From Paludibacter sp. (GTDB lineage Bacteria; Bacteroidota; Bacteroidia; Bacteroidales; Paludibacteraceae): DNA of 64,000 nucleotides. The stretch is taken from positions 248,001 through 312,000 of the forward strand of contig JAQTTH010000004.1 of assembly GCA_028710895.1 (NCBI GenBank). The letters run 5' to 3'. The notes beneath the pieces are model-generated. The model ran no database searches. It was not told the origin of the DNA and saw only the letters and a program-made list of their open reading frames with translations. How positions within the stretch are numbered: position 1 is the first letter of the stretch; each line of letters starts with the position of its first letter. Shown here piece after piece: positions 51,722-61,589 of the stretch. The position numbers and the translations under genes were made by a program.

Positions 51722-54700
51722 TTATTCGATAATCAATTTACTTACCTGTACATTTCCGTCGGAAACAACTTTCACTATTCGTATACCTTTTGATTTATCG
51801 GGGATAGACACCATATTACTTGTCGATTTTACAGCCGTTAGCATATGTCCGCATGAATCATAAACAAATACGGCAGCAGGTTTAACCAAGCCGTTTATTC
51901 TAATTTCGTTTCTGCGAGCGAATATGTTATATGAAACATTATCCTTTACAGTTTTCACATCGGTTGCACTGACAGGCATTAAAAGTCGCACATAGAATAA
52001 CCCTCCTGCAAAGTTACTGGCATTGATAGCTTCAAACTTCACCGTGATTGTGTCTTTTCCGGCTGTCAGAGCATTTGGAATAGGATATTCAACATTTTTA
52101 AACTGGTTTTGATTCCATTTTCCAACAATATTCTCGGTGGCAATAACTGTTCCGTCTACCAGAATATTAAATGAGCGACTTCCTGTTTCATTGCCCCAGT
52201 AACGGGCCATTACGGATAAATCCGACTTCTTCTTTGTCAGCATACTATAACTGATATAACCTCCCGAACGGGCATCGCGCCAGAATTCGTTCATATAGTT
52301 TCCGGTATAAGAATTTATTGTCGACAGTTTGTGATCAACTTCCGGTTGCTGTTCGCCCGGAGCCACTTTATCTATAGTGCGTAATTCAAGTTCAAGCGCT
52401 GCTTTTTGTACGGCTGCAACACTATCAACTACTGTTTGATATTGCGCCTGACTCAATGCCATCCAATACATCATATAACGTGAATCATGAATTTTATAGA
52501 AAGGTTGTAGCACTAAGGTTGAATCGGCTTTGTTGGCAAAAAGCGAAGGTGCTTTAAAGTTAAGCGGTTTGCCTGCTATCGGTTTTATTTGTGACAGCAG
52601 CGTAGAACGGTCGCTTACCATAATAGGAGCTTGGTCGAGCGAAAGCATAGCTCCATTGGCAATATGCCCCCAACGGCTGTCATCGGCAACCAACCCGGCA
52701 AGATCTTCGGTTCCTGTTTTAGCACCAAGCAAAACCGGACCATGCATAATGGCTATATACGACGGTACGTTAGGCAGTTGTTCGTAGGTATTTTCCATGG
52801 GCAATAATACCCGAACTGAATCGCCATTGTTCCAGGTGCGGTTGATGGCTATGTACGACTGAGGCGTTGATTGAACAGCCAATGTATCAGTATTGACAAG
52901 TATCTTCAACGCTCCGGCTTTCACCCATTTGGGCGAACGAATCATTAGTTTAAAGGCTGAAGGAGCATTGGCAGTAATGATAAGCTTTGTTTTTTCTTCT
53001 TCAGGGAAGTTTGTCACCTGACGAATTTTAACGCCTTTATCTTTCCAGTTTAGTTCTGAAGCAATAAAGAGGTTCAGGTACACTGAATCGTTCTGATGGG
53101 TATAAATAAACTCGCCGTATTTGCCATGATTTTCCATTCCTGTACCAACGCAGCACCACATAGCCTGATTGGGGGCTGAATAAACCCGGTAATGACGCGG
53201 ACGGGCAGGTGTAAAATAAACATATCCGCCATGGTCGGGATGTTGTGTTGAGAGGATATGGTTGAGCAATGCACGTTCGTAATAATCGGCATATTTAGCC
53301 AGAGGACTAACACGGAAAAGATCTTCGGTGAGTTTCAGCATGTTGTTTGTGTTGCACGATTCAGGTCCTTCCACCACATTCACATAGTCGCTGCTGGCAG
53401 AGGCCTGCGGGAAGTACTCTTTACGACTGTTACCCCCTGAAGCCAGACTACGTGTTCCGGTGACAGTTTGCCAGAAGAATTGTGCTGCTTTTACATAAGT
53501 TGCGTCTTTTGACACCTCGGCAATGCGTTGAAAACCAACGGCCTTTGGTACCTGGGTGTTGGCATGTACATTGTCCAGGTTATCGCTGCTAACAGCCATG
53601 CTGTTCAGAAGTGTTTTATGCGAGAATCGCTTGGCTGCAGTCAGGTACTTTGTCAACCCGGTCATTTGATACGCATCGGCAAAAATCTCGTTCATACCGC
53701 CATGTTCAATGGCAAGCATTGTTTCCATTTGCGCGTCGGTAAGTGCCGATGTGATATTCACTCCCCAATCGCAAAAGGCAAGAAAGACTGTTTTAGCTGT
53801 TGCATTACCTCCGTATAACCAGGCATCGCGCAATCCGGCATAGGTTTTATGCAGGTTGTACCAGGGCACCCAGGCGGCATTGAAGTTTGTAAATGTCCCA
53901 ACCTTAAAGGTAGACCACACAGCACTGCTGGAAGGAACCCCACCGGTATAACCCACACCCCACGATGCGTTGTTTGTGGCATTGGCATCCTGACAGGCTT
54001 TCAGCTCGGTTACCATATAATCCATAAGGCGCTTACAAGCTGTATCGGCTGTGGCTGCATAGTTGATGGCTAAAGCCGTGAGATAATGTCCTCCAATGTG
54101 ACCGTCAAGTCCTGCCCAGTTGGCATAACTTGTTCCTTTTGTTGCTAGCCCGGCTTCTTTACGGTAAGGTGCAAGCAATCGGTTTACATCGTATTTCAAT
54201 AATGTTTGAATATTCAGATCTCGGGCATGTTTAAACGGACCATCCAATAAAGTGACATCGCTCAGTGGAAATTCATTTGGATACAATTTATCCTGTTGTG
54301 TTCCGGGTGTCAGATTGGCCGTTTTGTAATTGATTGTATAGGTTTTCTGAGTAGTTCCATCGAGTGCTGTTACAACAATTGTGGAAGTTCCGCTTCCCGA
54401 CGATACATCCACTGCCCCGGTTCCGGTAACTGTGGTGCCATCTATTGAAGGAATAACAGTTGGAGTTACAGTTGTAATACCCTGGGGTATGGTGGCTGTA
54501 TAAGTGGTTGTTGCTGAACTGAAAGCTGCATCTAAAATTCCATTGCTTAATGTCACATTGTCGAGAGTGGCTACATTGGAAACTTCGGTCAGTGTAAATC
54601 CATCGAATTTGAAAAAACCGGCATCTGCTTTGGTGGTATAGGCAAAATTATAGCCTTTGGTGGTAGATTTTCCACTCACGCGAATACCAATTGTCATGGT

Positions 54701-55219
54701 GCCGTCAGTGACTTGTTTTACCACGGATAATTTCTGAAACGGCCCATTTTCGGCAGCTGATTCGGCATATCCGCCAAATGCGTAGGTTTCGGTAGCACCA
54801 AGAATCGTTAGATTGGCGGCAATATAAGCCGAGTGCGAAGCCATTCCAAACAAAGTTGATTTTGTTGTTCCGCCCGAAGTGGCAAAAAGTCGTTGATTGG
54901 TTAAGCGGCCGGTGCTTACTGTAACAAGCGCAGTCACTTTGTAAAATCCTGTTGGCAATCCGGTGATAGTTTGCGAGCATTCCGCGTCGCCAATGGAGGC
55001 ATTCCAAAGTCCGTTGATGTATGTGCCATCTTTGCTGGCATCACCATCAGTGTTCGGGCCTAACCAGGTATAACCGGTTGCTCCGGTCCAGGTCCAACCA
55101 GTTGCATTTCCGGTTTCGAAGCTTGGATTCGTAATTTTGTTTGTGTAACTTGTTTGCGCATTAGTCGTAAAGAACAAACTAATGAAGCAAGCACAAGTCA
55201 GAATTGCGGTTTTTCTCAT
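51722..55219 (-). CDS. GH146 beta-L-arabinofuranosidase-like enzyme with N-terminal beta modules and T9SS tail
   Basis: 1165 residues with a signal peptide (about 1-21). An N-terminal carbohydrate-binding-like module (about 22-215) and a small beta-sandwich (about 220-305) lead to the DUF1680-type (alpha/alpha)6 barrel (about 310-800). The zinc-cysteine set is E620 and C622 in VEGPESCNTNNML and C689/C690 in MWCCVGTGMENHGK; the WCCVGTG form and the LYPNEFPLSDVTLLDGPF lead-in are of the GH146 branch rather than GH127. GH146 members are beta-L-arabinofuranosidases. Later beta domains (about 810-1090) precede a type A T9SS sorting domain (about 1095-1165). So it would be released or anchored on the surface by T9SS. 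It reads alone between two terminators; a weak -7 (TTATTTTG) is at 55306. Confidence 0.88.
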   Translation of the reverse strand: MRKTAILTCACFISLFFTTNAQTSYTNKITNPSFETGNATGWTWTGATGYTWLGPNTDGDASKDGTYINGLWNASIGDAECSQTITGLPTGFYKVTALVTVSTGRLTNQRLFATSGGTTKSTLFGMASHSAYIAANLTILGATETYAFGGYAESAAENGPFQKLSVVKQVTDGTMTIGIRVSGKSTTKGYNFAYTTKADAGFFKFDGFTLTEVSNVATLDNVTLSNGILDAAFSSATTTYTATIPQGITTVTPTVIPSIDGTTVTGTGAVDVSSGSGTSTIVVTALDGTTQKTYTINYKTANLTPGTQQDKLYPNEFPLSDVTLLDGPFKHARDLNIQTLLKYDVNRLLAPYRKEAGLATKGTSYANWAGLDGHIGGHYLTALAINYAATADTACKRLMDYMVTELKACQDANATNNASWGVGYTGGVPSSSAVWSTFKVGTFTNFNAAWVPWYNLHKTYAGLRDAWLYGGNATAKTVFLAFCDWGVNITSALTDAQMETMLAIEHGGMNEIFADAYQMTGLTKYLTAAKRFSHKTLLNSMAVSSDNLDNVHANTQVPKAVGFQRIAEVSKDATYVKAAQFFWQTVTGTRSLASGGNSRKEYFPQASASSDYVNVVEGPESCNTNNMLKLTEDLFRVSPLAKYADYYERALLNHILSTQHPDHGGYVYFTPARPRHYRVYSAPNQAMWCCVGTGMENHGKYGEFIYTHQNDSVYLNLFIASELNWKDKGVKIRQVTNFPEEEKTKLIITANAPSAFKLMIRSPKWVKAGALKILVNTDTLAVQSTPQSYIAINRTWNNGDSVRVLLPMENTYEQLPNVPSYIAIMHGPVLLGAKTGTEDLAGLVADDSRWGHIANGAMLSLDQAPIMVSDRSTLLSQIKPIAGKPLNFKAPSLFANKADSTLVLQPFYKIHDSRYMMYWMALSQAQYQTVVDSVAAVQKAALELELRTIDKVAPGEQQPEVDHKLSTINSYTGNYMNEFWRDARSGGYISYSMLTKKKSDLSVMARYWGNETGSRSFNILVDGTVIATENIVGKWNQNQFKNVEYPIPNALTAGKDTITVKFEAINASNFAGGLFYVRLLMPVSATDVKTVKDNVSYNIFARRNEIRINGLVKPAAVFVYDSCGHMLTAVKSTSNMVSIPDKSKGIRIVKVVSDGNVQVSKLIIE

Positions 55220-55421
55220 AACAGTACTATAAATAGATTTAATGTTTTCAGTGTAGAATAATTCACACTACAAATTAAATCATTAAATTAGAATTTTTGT
55301 TGGACAAAATAAACCAAAAAGGTTCACAAAATACTCAATTCTGTTTGTTTTTGAATCTGTGTGGCTTTATTAGCATAAATCGCTGATAGGGAGATTTTTC
55401 AATTAGTTTATAAAAGGAAAA

Positions 55422-55454
55422 AAGGGTAGCCATCTCTTTTAGATGATTACCCTT
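55422..55454 (-). terminator. terminator of the MarR-DoxX operon
   Basis: AAGGGTA (55422-55428) pairs with TACCCTT (55448-55454) and an inner CATCT/AGATG stem. On the minus strand a T-rich tract follows. It lies 56 bases past the MarR stop. Confidence 0.7.
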
Positions 55455-55509
55455 CTTAATTAAACTGTCTGATATCAATTATATCATTGCTTGTACTATT
55501 TTCCCAAGA

Positions 55510-55959
55510 CTAAGTCCTGATTTTGTCCAAAATCCGGTTAAGTTCAAGAACCTCATCATCAGTCAGATTATGTAACAAGTTATCGGCCTTTTTTTCGAAA
55601 TCGTCCATATTACTTAGCAGCTGTAAGCCACTTTCAGTAATTTCAACATCTTTCTGACGGCGATCTGAACCGTTTTCTTTTCTGTCAACCAAGCCTTTCT
55701 CGAAAAGTTTGTCAATCAGTCGGCTGACATCCGAACTCCGGTCGAGCATTCGTTCTTTCAGGAAACTAATTGAAGATGTGCCCTGCGAACGAAAACCACG
55801 CAATACCCGCAGGATATTATATTGCGGCTCAGTGAGACCGTATTTTTTCAATAATTGAAAAAAACTGTATGTCAACTGCTTTTCTGTAAATGTCAGATTG
55901 ATAAGCGCTTTATGACGCTCGTTCCGAAACCGACCTTTTAGTTCATCTTCAATTTTCAT
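55510..55959 (-). CDS. MarR family transcriptional regulator
   Basis: 149 residues. A winged helix-turn-helix with flanking dimer helices: YGLTEPQYNILRVLRGF (recognition side entry), SISFLKERMLDRSSDVSRLI (helix-turn-helix) and the wing VDRKENGSDRRQKDVEITE with the conserved D-x-R. MarR proteins repress efflux, stress or catabolic genes and release DNA on ligand binding. It is second in a two-gene operon with a DoxX-like membrane protein (7-base gap), a common pair. No palindromic operator was clear in the gap before DoxX. Confidence 0.92.
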   Translation of the reverse strand: MKIEDELKGRFRNERHKALINLTFTEKQLTYSFFQLLKKYGLTEPQYNILRVLRGFRSQGTSSISFLKERMLDRSSDVSRLIDKLFEKGLVDRKENGSDRRQKDVEITESGLQLLSNMDDFEKKADNLLHNLTDDEVLELNRILDKIRT

Positions 55960-55966
55960 GGGTTTA

Positions 55967-56320
55967 TTATTTCAGTTTCAATAATTCAGGATTACGTAAA
56001 ACGGCAGTAATCCATACCAGAATTAAAATTACTGAAGGCATAGTAATCGGCATTCCACCAGTCATGTGAATGATGATGGCACCACCCAAATACGAACTTA
56101 ATAAGATAGTTCCGAATTTATTTGTTTTAGGAACAAGGAATAACAATGCCGATACAATTTCGCCTATTGCAATAATAATACGCCAGTCGGCTAATTTCAT
56201 TTGAATCATTTGTTCAGGGTGCATAAATTTACCTGATGCGCTGAATAAAAATAAAGCAGTCAATAGTCCTGATATTACCCAGGCAATAATTTTGTTTGTT
56301 TTACTTACTTCTGTACTCAT
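55967..56320 (-). CDS. DoxX-like small membrane protein
   Basis: 117 residues with four membrane helices (about 11-29, 45-62, 70-88 and 93-111) and the DoxX-like pattern KIIAWVISGLLTALFLFSAS, GKFMHPEQM and GEIVSALLFLVPKTNKFG. Members of this family are linked to thiol stress or quinone reactions in some bacteria; function here is not known. It is first in the operon with MarR, which may control it. Confidence 0.88.
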   Translation of the reverse strand: MSTEVSKTNKIIAWVISGLLTALFLFSASGKFMHPEQMIQMKLADWRIIIAIGEIVSALLFLVPKTNKFGTILLSSYLGGAIIIHMTGGMPITMPSVILILVWITAVLRNPELLKLK

Positions 56321-56519
56321 AATCTTTGTTTTTAATGTTTAAACTAGTTATCAAAATTCATTTGTTTGAACTTTATGTGTTACAACACACAATCATTCTA
56401 AATGTTCAAATAGGAGTGAAGCATAGAGAAAAAATAAGTTGGATAATAGTAATACCTCCGCGTTTTTATGAGATAAAAAGGTGATCTGAAGTCTTATAGT
56501 GGCAACATTGGATAAAAAC

Positions 56520-56556
56520 AAACAACCCTCCCCGAATTGACCGGAGAGGGTTGTTT
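56520..56556 (-). terminator. terminator of the LamG gene
   Basis: AAACAACCCTC (56520-56530) pairs with GAGGGTTGTTT (56546-56556), with inner CCG/CGG. In the minus direction TGTTTTTATC follows. It lies 20 bases past the stop at 56576. Confidence 0.85.
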
Positions 56557-56575
56557 TAATATCTAAAAATAGGAC

Positions 56576-58393
56576 TTAGAGTATAATCTTACTGATTATA
56601 AACTTACCATAAATTGTTGTTCGTACCAGATAGACGCCGGATGAAAGATTTGTATTAAATATCCTTTCGTTGTCACCTGCCTGACCCATTGATTTTTTAG
56701 ATTCAATCAACATACCGTTTGTATTGTATAACGAAACAGTAACTTCAGTTGCATTATCAAGTGTGAAATTTGAAACGATTTTGTTATTGCGAACAAAAGT
56801 AGATACTTTATTTCCGTTTATAGTATTTAATCCGGTTGCTACATTTGGAATTTTATAAAGCTCGTAGTTGTCGATAAAGCAAGTATCAGTAATTAATGGA
56901 GCGTTAGTACATGAATTGAAATAAATACCTTTTCCTGCTGTAACAGTTGCAGCAGTAGTGAAGGTAGTATCAATTTGTTTCCAACCATTTGTATTTGGTA
57001 GTTGGAAATAGATGCTTGCACCACCATTAACACCTTCAATCTGGAATTGGAAAGATTTACCTGCTGTAGCTTTCGAATTTACCATAGCACGAAGGCGATA
57101 TGTACTGTTTGCAACCAATGCGTTACCATTAGCATCAGACAATGTTCTGTCGATTGAACCGCCATCAGGCCAGCAAGTACCACGAATATAAGCACTACCT
57201 CTACCAGAGTATGCTTTGGTATATGTAATAGCTGTTGGTCCCCAGCCTCCAAATCCACCGGCAGCAAGACTTGCAGCACTGAATGTTGGATCGGCAATCA
57301 TGTTTCCGGTAGCATAAGCCGGAGTATAAGAATTTACGGATGTTTTTACAGGCATAGTTACAGATAAAGTTCCGCTAGTTAACGATACATTTCCTGTTAC
57401 AACTGTTGTTCCATCCCATGTTGCACTAACTTTTACATCTGCTGCTGCTGTTTTAAGAATGCTTGTTTTGCCAAGTGTAATACCTGCAGGTGCAGTAAGT
57501 GTAATGTCGCTTCCAAGGTTTGCACCATTGACAACGATAGTATCAGATTTAAATTTATCATCGAAGTATAAAGCCGATTTACTTGCAGTCAATACAGGAG
57601 CAGCTAAACCATCGGTAGTCATAAGTGAACTCAATTGAGCTCCGGTTAATGCGCCTGCATATATTTTCAATTTATCAAACGAAAAAGCAGGGTCTGGATC
57701 ATTCCAGTTCCATGCCTGGTTTCCACCAAGGGCGATATATTTTAATTCTGAAGCAACATTGAATAGTCCTGTTACATTACTGTTTGCAGTGCTTGTAAAT
57801 GACCATGAATTTTTTTCTACTCCATCAATAATCACTTTAGCAGTGGTAGGTGTGATTGTAAATGCATAGAAGTGCCATCCCGCAGCATCAATCCACGTAG
57901 TAGCAGCAGTACCACTACCCGAAAAATCGGCATAGCTATAATTAGTACTATTAACGGTATTGACATAATCAAAGTTTACCAATCCTGTTTGACGAGTCAT
58001 AAGCGTCAAGGCAGGTTTTCCGTTTGTAGGATTTGGAGCAATGCCATAAGCACCAAATAAGGCTGACCAATAATAATTAGTAGCATTACTTTTATTTACC
58101 CAAAAAGAAATAGTCAATCCCTGTGAACCTGATGTTTGAAAATCGGAGAAAATAGTTTCCGGTAGCTTCAAATAATTAGTACGAACTGCATTTGTTACTG
58201 CTGGGTCGTTGTGAAAAACCTGTCCGTGAGCAGCATCACCTGAAGCTTCAATAACTCCGTTACCTACAATGGTTGCGGTTCCAACTCCGCTTTCAAAATC
58301 ATTTGAATAAAGTAAGGTTTGTGCCTTCGCACCTGTACTGCAAAGCAATGCTGCAGCGACAATAAAACTAATTGATAGTAGTTTTCTTTTCAT
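56576..58393 (-). CDS. secreted LamG-domain protein with carbohydrate-binding module and T9SS tail
   Basis: 605 residues with a signal peptide (about 1-24). Residues about 28-255 form a LamG/concanavalin-like beta-sandwich (GLTISFWVNKSNATNYYWSA, GWHFYAFTITPTTAKVIIDG); about 260-350 an Ig-like domain; about 355-515 a carbohydrate-binding jelly roll (NMIADPTFSAASLAAGGFGG, AMVNSKATAGKSFQFQIEG); and about 520-605 a type A T9SS sorting domain (FNTNLSSGVYLVRTTIYGKF). No catalytic domain is recognised, so it may be a binding or adhesion protein that holds substrate at the surface. It lies between DoxX and GH27 genes in the second glycan locus. I could not assign the substrate. Confidence 0.8.
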   Translation of the reverse strand: MKRKLLSISFIVAAALLCSTGAKAQTLLYSNDFESGVGTATIVGNGVIEASGDAAHGQVFHNDPAVTNAVRTNYLKLPETIFSDFQTSGSQGLTISFWVNKSNATNYYWSALFGAYGIAPNPTNGKPALTLMTRQTGLVNFDYVNTVNSTNYSYADFSGSGTAATTWIDAAGWHFYAFTITPTTAKVIIDGVEKNSWSFTSTANSNVTGLFNVASELKYIALGGNQAWNWNDPDPAFSFDKLKIYAGALTGAQLSSLMTTDGLAAPVLTASKSALYFDDKFKSDTIVVNGANLGSDITLTAPAGITLGKTSILKTAAADVKVSATWDGTTVVTGNVSLTSGTLSVTMPVKTSVNSYTPAYATGNMIADPTFSAASLAAGGFGGWGPTAITYTKAYSGRGSAYIRGTCWPDGGSIDRTLSDANGNALVANSTYRLRAMVNSKATAGKSFQFQIEGVNGGASIYFQLPNTNGWKQIDTTFTTAATVTAGKGIYFNSCTNAPLITDTCFIDNYELYKIPNVATGLNTINGNKVSTFVRNNKIVSNFTLDNATEVTVSLYNTNGMLIESKKSMGQAGDNERIFNTNLSSGVYLVRTTIYGKFIISKIIL

Positions 58394-58583
58394 GATAATT
58401 AAATTTAAATTGTTGTTTTTATGGTATAAAGAAAAAAATTAAGTTCAATGTAATACCCACAGATCAATAAATCATTGCAGGTTGTTTAATAGATATCGCA
58501 AATTAAGCGAATAATCAGGTGCTAGTGGAGCACTAAATCGTATAATAGGGGCACAAATATCTTTTCTGGAATATTCTTCCCAA

Positions 58584-61418
58584 TTAATTAAAGACTGATT
58601 TTATAATGGTAATGTTGTTTTTCGATAATACTTTTACAACTCCAACTCCATGCAGGTTCAACGGCATTGAATCGGATTGAGCTGTTTTTGAGAACATTAA
58701 TTTACCCGAACAATCGAATACGGCAACTTCATCGCCACTTTTCAATCCTTTCAGGTATTGTTTATGATTAGCGTTTATTATGCTTATTTCGGAGTTGCCC
58801 GGCACTACCGACGTGGCTGTTTCTTTTTTTTTTACTTCTACAGTTACCGAATTACCTGTTTGAGGTGCATACACTGTGTTTCCACTGTATTTAAAGCTAA
58901 ATGTATGCGTACCCACTGCCAGATTACATGCCGTATATACAGCATTTCCCGAGCTATTCACCGGTAATACTCCCACCACTGTATCGTTGTGTGATACTAC
59001 AAACGAACCTGTTGGTTCAACTGTTGCAGCACCTGTTTTCTGAACCGAAATATTCAACAATACCGTATCACCCAAATTTGCCTGAGGCGAAGCAGCCGAC
59101 ATATTTACGGAAGTGAGCGAAGAACGGTTTTGAGCTGATAAGCGATATAATTTGGCACCATGCGTTTTCACTGAAGGAACGAACTGTGTTCCTGCAAATG
59201 TTCCTGTGTCTTTTTTTGCCCATAAGTCACGCACAAGGCAATTGCCCGTAAATCCAAGACTTGCCATATCAACCGACATGGCTGCTGAAGAAGTGATGGA
59301 AGGGTCTTGTGTGAAAGCCATAAACTCAACTGTAACGCCTCCCGAGGCTGAAAGCACTTCGTCATCGAAACCGCAATAAGCCTTGAAGGTATTGTAACCG
59401 GCCGGTAGATTGAACTGAATGGTAGAATAAGAGTTTACACCATACCCATTTGTATAGGTTTTGCCGTTCACAGTAAGCGTTCCATTGTTCAGGCTTTTAT
59501 TTGTATGCACCACATCCCAGCCACTAGTACTACTTACAGGAGTGAGCGTGGTGAGTCTGAGCGAGTCGCCATTGGCATTGTAAATAGTTGGGTTAATCCA
59601 GTCGGCGTGGTCGTAGTTGAAATTATCACCTGCATCCGTTACTACCAAGTAAAGCTTGGTAGCAGCTGTAATGTCGCCCGTAATGTATTTACCCGGACGT
59701 TGGCAGGTACGACTTATTAGTCCTGAATTGGCAATGGCTTTGTTTACATCTACCTTGCGCAGGGTAGGATCTTGCGTAGCAACACAAAATTCCACCGTAG
59801 CTCCTCCGGCCTGACTTGTGCCACCATTATCTAATCCGGCAAACGCTTTGAAACGGGTGTAACCCGTTGGAATTTGGTAAGATATAACCGATTTAGCATG
59901 TGTGCCTATTCCGTTTGCAAATGTTACTCCCTTTACATTGAGTGCTGCACCCGATATGCTTTTATTATTTGTAATTGTTCCCCATCCGGCGGTGGCCGAA
60001 ATCCAGGTAAGGCTTGTCAATTTGAGTGAATCGCCGTTTGCTTTGTATAAGGTAGGGTTAATCCAGTCCGCATGGTCATTCGTAAATCCATCGCCACCAT
60101 CGTTTACAACCAGATACAGCAAGGTACTTTCGGGTGCAATGTTTATGTCGATGTTTACGCCGTAATTATCGGTAAGGCGCGATACGGTTCCGCTACGATA
60201 CAGCAAGTTTTTGGTAGATATAAATCCATCACCCCCATTGTTGAAAAGGGCAACAAACTTATCACCGTTGTTCGGATCATCGGCAGTCCAGGCAACCTGG
60301 TCGTTGGCATTGAACCATTGTTTGTTGTTTACAGCCGTTTTGTGCATGGCAAGCACTTCGTCGTTTGTAATAAGCGATTTTGTAAATGCGTTGTTATCCG
60401 GTAAATGTCCGCCAAACATCAAAGGCGATTTGAATATACTCCAAAGGGTCATCAAGGTGTATTGTTCGTCCTGAGTAAAAAGCGTTTGACGATCTACACC
60501 ACGTTCACCGCGAATAGCAATGTGTCCCAAAGGCAACATATCGGCATCGGGCCACGTACCCGGAGCAATGTAAGGCACCCATTTGTTGCACACTGTAAAC
60601 GAGTAGTTGAGCTGACTCCAGTTATCCCAGAAATCGTCGACAGTTCGCCACATATTGGCATGTGTGCGGGCGTGTTGGTAGTTATCGACAGGTGTCTCGC
60701 CCGGCGACATACTCAATACAATAGCACGTCCACATTGATCAATGGCATTGCGAAGCATCGTAATTTCGTCGGTATGGTATGGGCGCGAAAGATCATCGCA
60801 CTTTACAAAGTCGACACCCCACGAAGCGTACAAATTAAATATTGAGTTATAATATTCCTGTGCTCCTGCTTTTGGTAACACGGTATAGTTGTCCTGTAAC
60901 CAGGTACATTGGTCGGCAGTGGTATAAATGTCAGCGGCCGTTTTGCCATTCGCATCTTTAATAGGCAGGTTGTTGGTCACAGCCACTTTAGGTACACCAC
61001 GCATGATATGAATACCAAATTTGAGTCCTTTGCTGTGAATGTAATCGGCCAGTGGTTTAAATCCGGCACCGTTTACCGACGAAGGGAAACGGGTTGGAGA
61101 AGGCAAGTACCGACCGTATTGGTCGTAAACGAAAGTGGAGTTAGCGTAAGCATTGTAGGTTCCGGTTGTCTGGTTGTCGATATACCAACGTATATCCACC
61201 ACTATGTATTCCCAACCGTATTGTTTCAGGTTGGCAGCCATATAATCGGCATTGGCTTTTACTTCCGATTCCACAACTGATGGTCCGAAGCAGTCCCAAC
61301 TGTTCCAACCCATAGGAGGTGTGATTGCCCAGGTTTGGAACTTGAGTTCTTTGCCTGTTTGCGCAAAACCGAGAATACTAAACACAGATAATAGAGCTAC
61401 AATGTAATTTTTTTTCAT
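58584..61418 (-). CDS. GH27 alpha-galactosidase/beta-L-arabinopyranosidase with inserted NPCBM-like modules and T9SS tail
   Basis: 944 residues with a signal peptide (about 1-19). The GH27 barrel (about 30-385) has PPMGWNSWDCFG, nucleophile D208 in VDFVKCDDL and acid/base D261 in WRTVDDFWDNW. The beta domain begins at DKFVALFNNGG (about 387) but is broken by two NPCBM-like modules (about 430-550 and 585-705, each with LYLVV-D-GD and DHADWINPT), then resumes at MSVDMASLGF ... LVRDLWAKKD (about 714-762). An Ig-like repeat (about 765-860) and a type A T9SS domain (about 868-944) follow. The shape differs from the GH27 at 17428. It is transcribed from a promoter with paired sites like those of GH30. 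The likely substrate is a galactose- or arabinopyranose-capped arabinogalactan; that is inference. Confidence 0.88.
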   Translation of the reverse strand: MKKNYIVALLSVFSILGFAQTGKELKFQTWAITPPMGWNSWDCFGPSVVESEVKANADYMAANLKQYGWEYIVVDIRWYIDNQTTGTYNAYANSTFVYDQYGRYLPSPTRFPSSVNGAGFKPLADYIHSKGLKFGIHIMRGVPKVAVTNNLPIKDANGKTAADIYTTADQCTWLQDNYTVLPKAGAQEYYNSIFNLYASWGVDFVKCDDLSRPYHTDEITMLRNAIDQCGRAIVLSMSPGETPVDNYQHARTHANMWRTVDDFWDNWSQLNYSFTVCNKWVPYIAPGTWPDADMLPLGHIAIRGERGVDRQTLFTQDEQYTLMTLWSIFKSPLMFGGHLPDNNAFTKSLITNDEVLAMHKTAVNNKQWFNANDQVAWTADDPNNGDKFVALFNNGGDGFISTKNLLYRSGTVSRLTDNYGVNIDINIAPESTLLYLVVNDGGDGFTNDHADWINPTLYKANGDSLKLTSLTWISATAGWGTITNNKSISGAALNVKGVTFANGIGTHAKSVISYQIPTGYTRFKAFAGLDNGGTSQAGGATVEFCVATQDPTLRKVDVNKAIANSGLISRTCQRPGKYITGDITAATKLYLVVTDAGDNFNYDHADWINPTIYNANGDSLRLTTLTPVSSTSGWDVVHTNKSLNNGTLTVNGKTYTNGYGVNSYSTIQFNLPAGYNTFKAYCGFDDEVLSASGGVTVEFMAFTQDPSITSSAAMSVDMASLGFTGNCLVRDLWAKKDTGTFAGTQFVPSVKTHGAKLYRLSAQNRSSLTSVNMSAASPQANLGDTVLLNISVQKTGAATVEPTGSFVVSHNDTVVGVLPVNSSGNAVYTACNLAVGTHTFSFKYSGNTVYAPQTGNSVTVEVKKKETATSVVPGNSEISIINANHKQYLKGLKSGDEVAVFDCSGKLMFSKTAQSDSMPLNLHGVGVVKVLSKNNITIIKSVFN

Positions 61419-61459
61419 GCCTGATAGTAATATTTTAAGATTGTACTTTTTTGTAGTGT

Positions 61460-61527
61460 CAAAAATAGAGTAATATACTATGCAGTGTGATATAGTAATT
61501 CGTCAGAGATGGGTAACAAATTCGTCA
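61460..61527 (-). promoter_or_regulatory. GH27 promoter with paired candidate HTCS half-sites
   Basis: In gene direction TATTTTTG (61460-61467) is a full -7 match. GTAATTCGTCA (61495-61505) and ACAAATTCGTCA (61516-61527) repeat with a 21-base step. Box-to-site distances (35 and 56 bases) equal those before GH30 at 35966-36033. The bases between are not conserved. Confidence 0.6.
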
Positions 61528-61589
61528 GATGGGTTAAGAGCTGATTATTCCTGTTATTTGTAATTTAATGGTTGTAAATACATCAACGT

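Noticed and set aside
55306-55345. HTCS half-sites before GH146
   Set aside because: An AATTC is present (55337) but the spacing to the weak -7 box and to a second half-site does not match the GH30/GH27 layout.
58499-58533. Promoter for the LamG gene: TTAATTTG-like box and small GTGCT/AGCAC inverted repeat
   Set aside because: The box is one off consensus, about 106 bases upstream, and lacks the half-sites found before GH30 and GH27; too weak to list.
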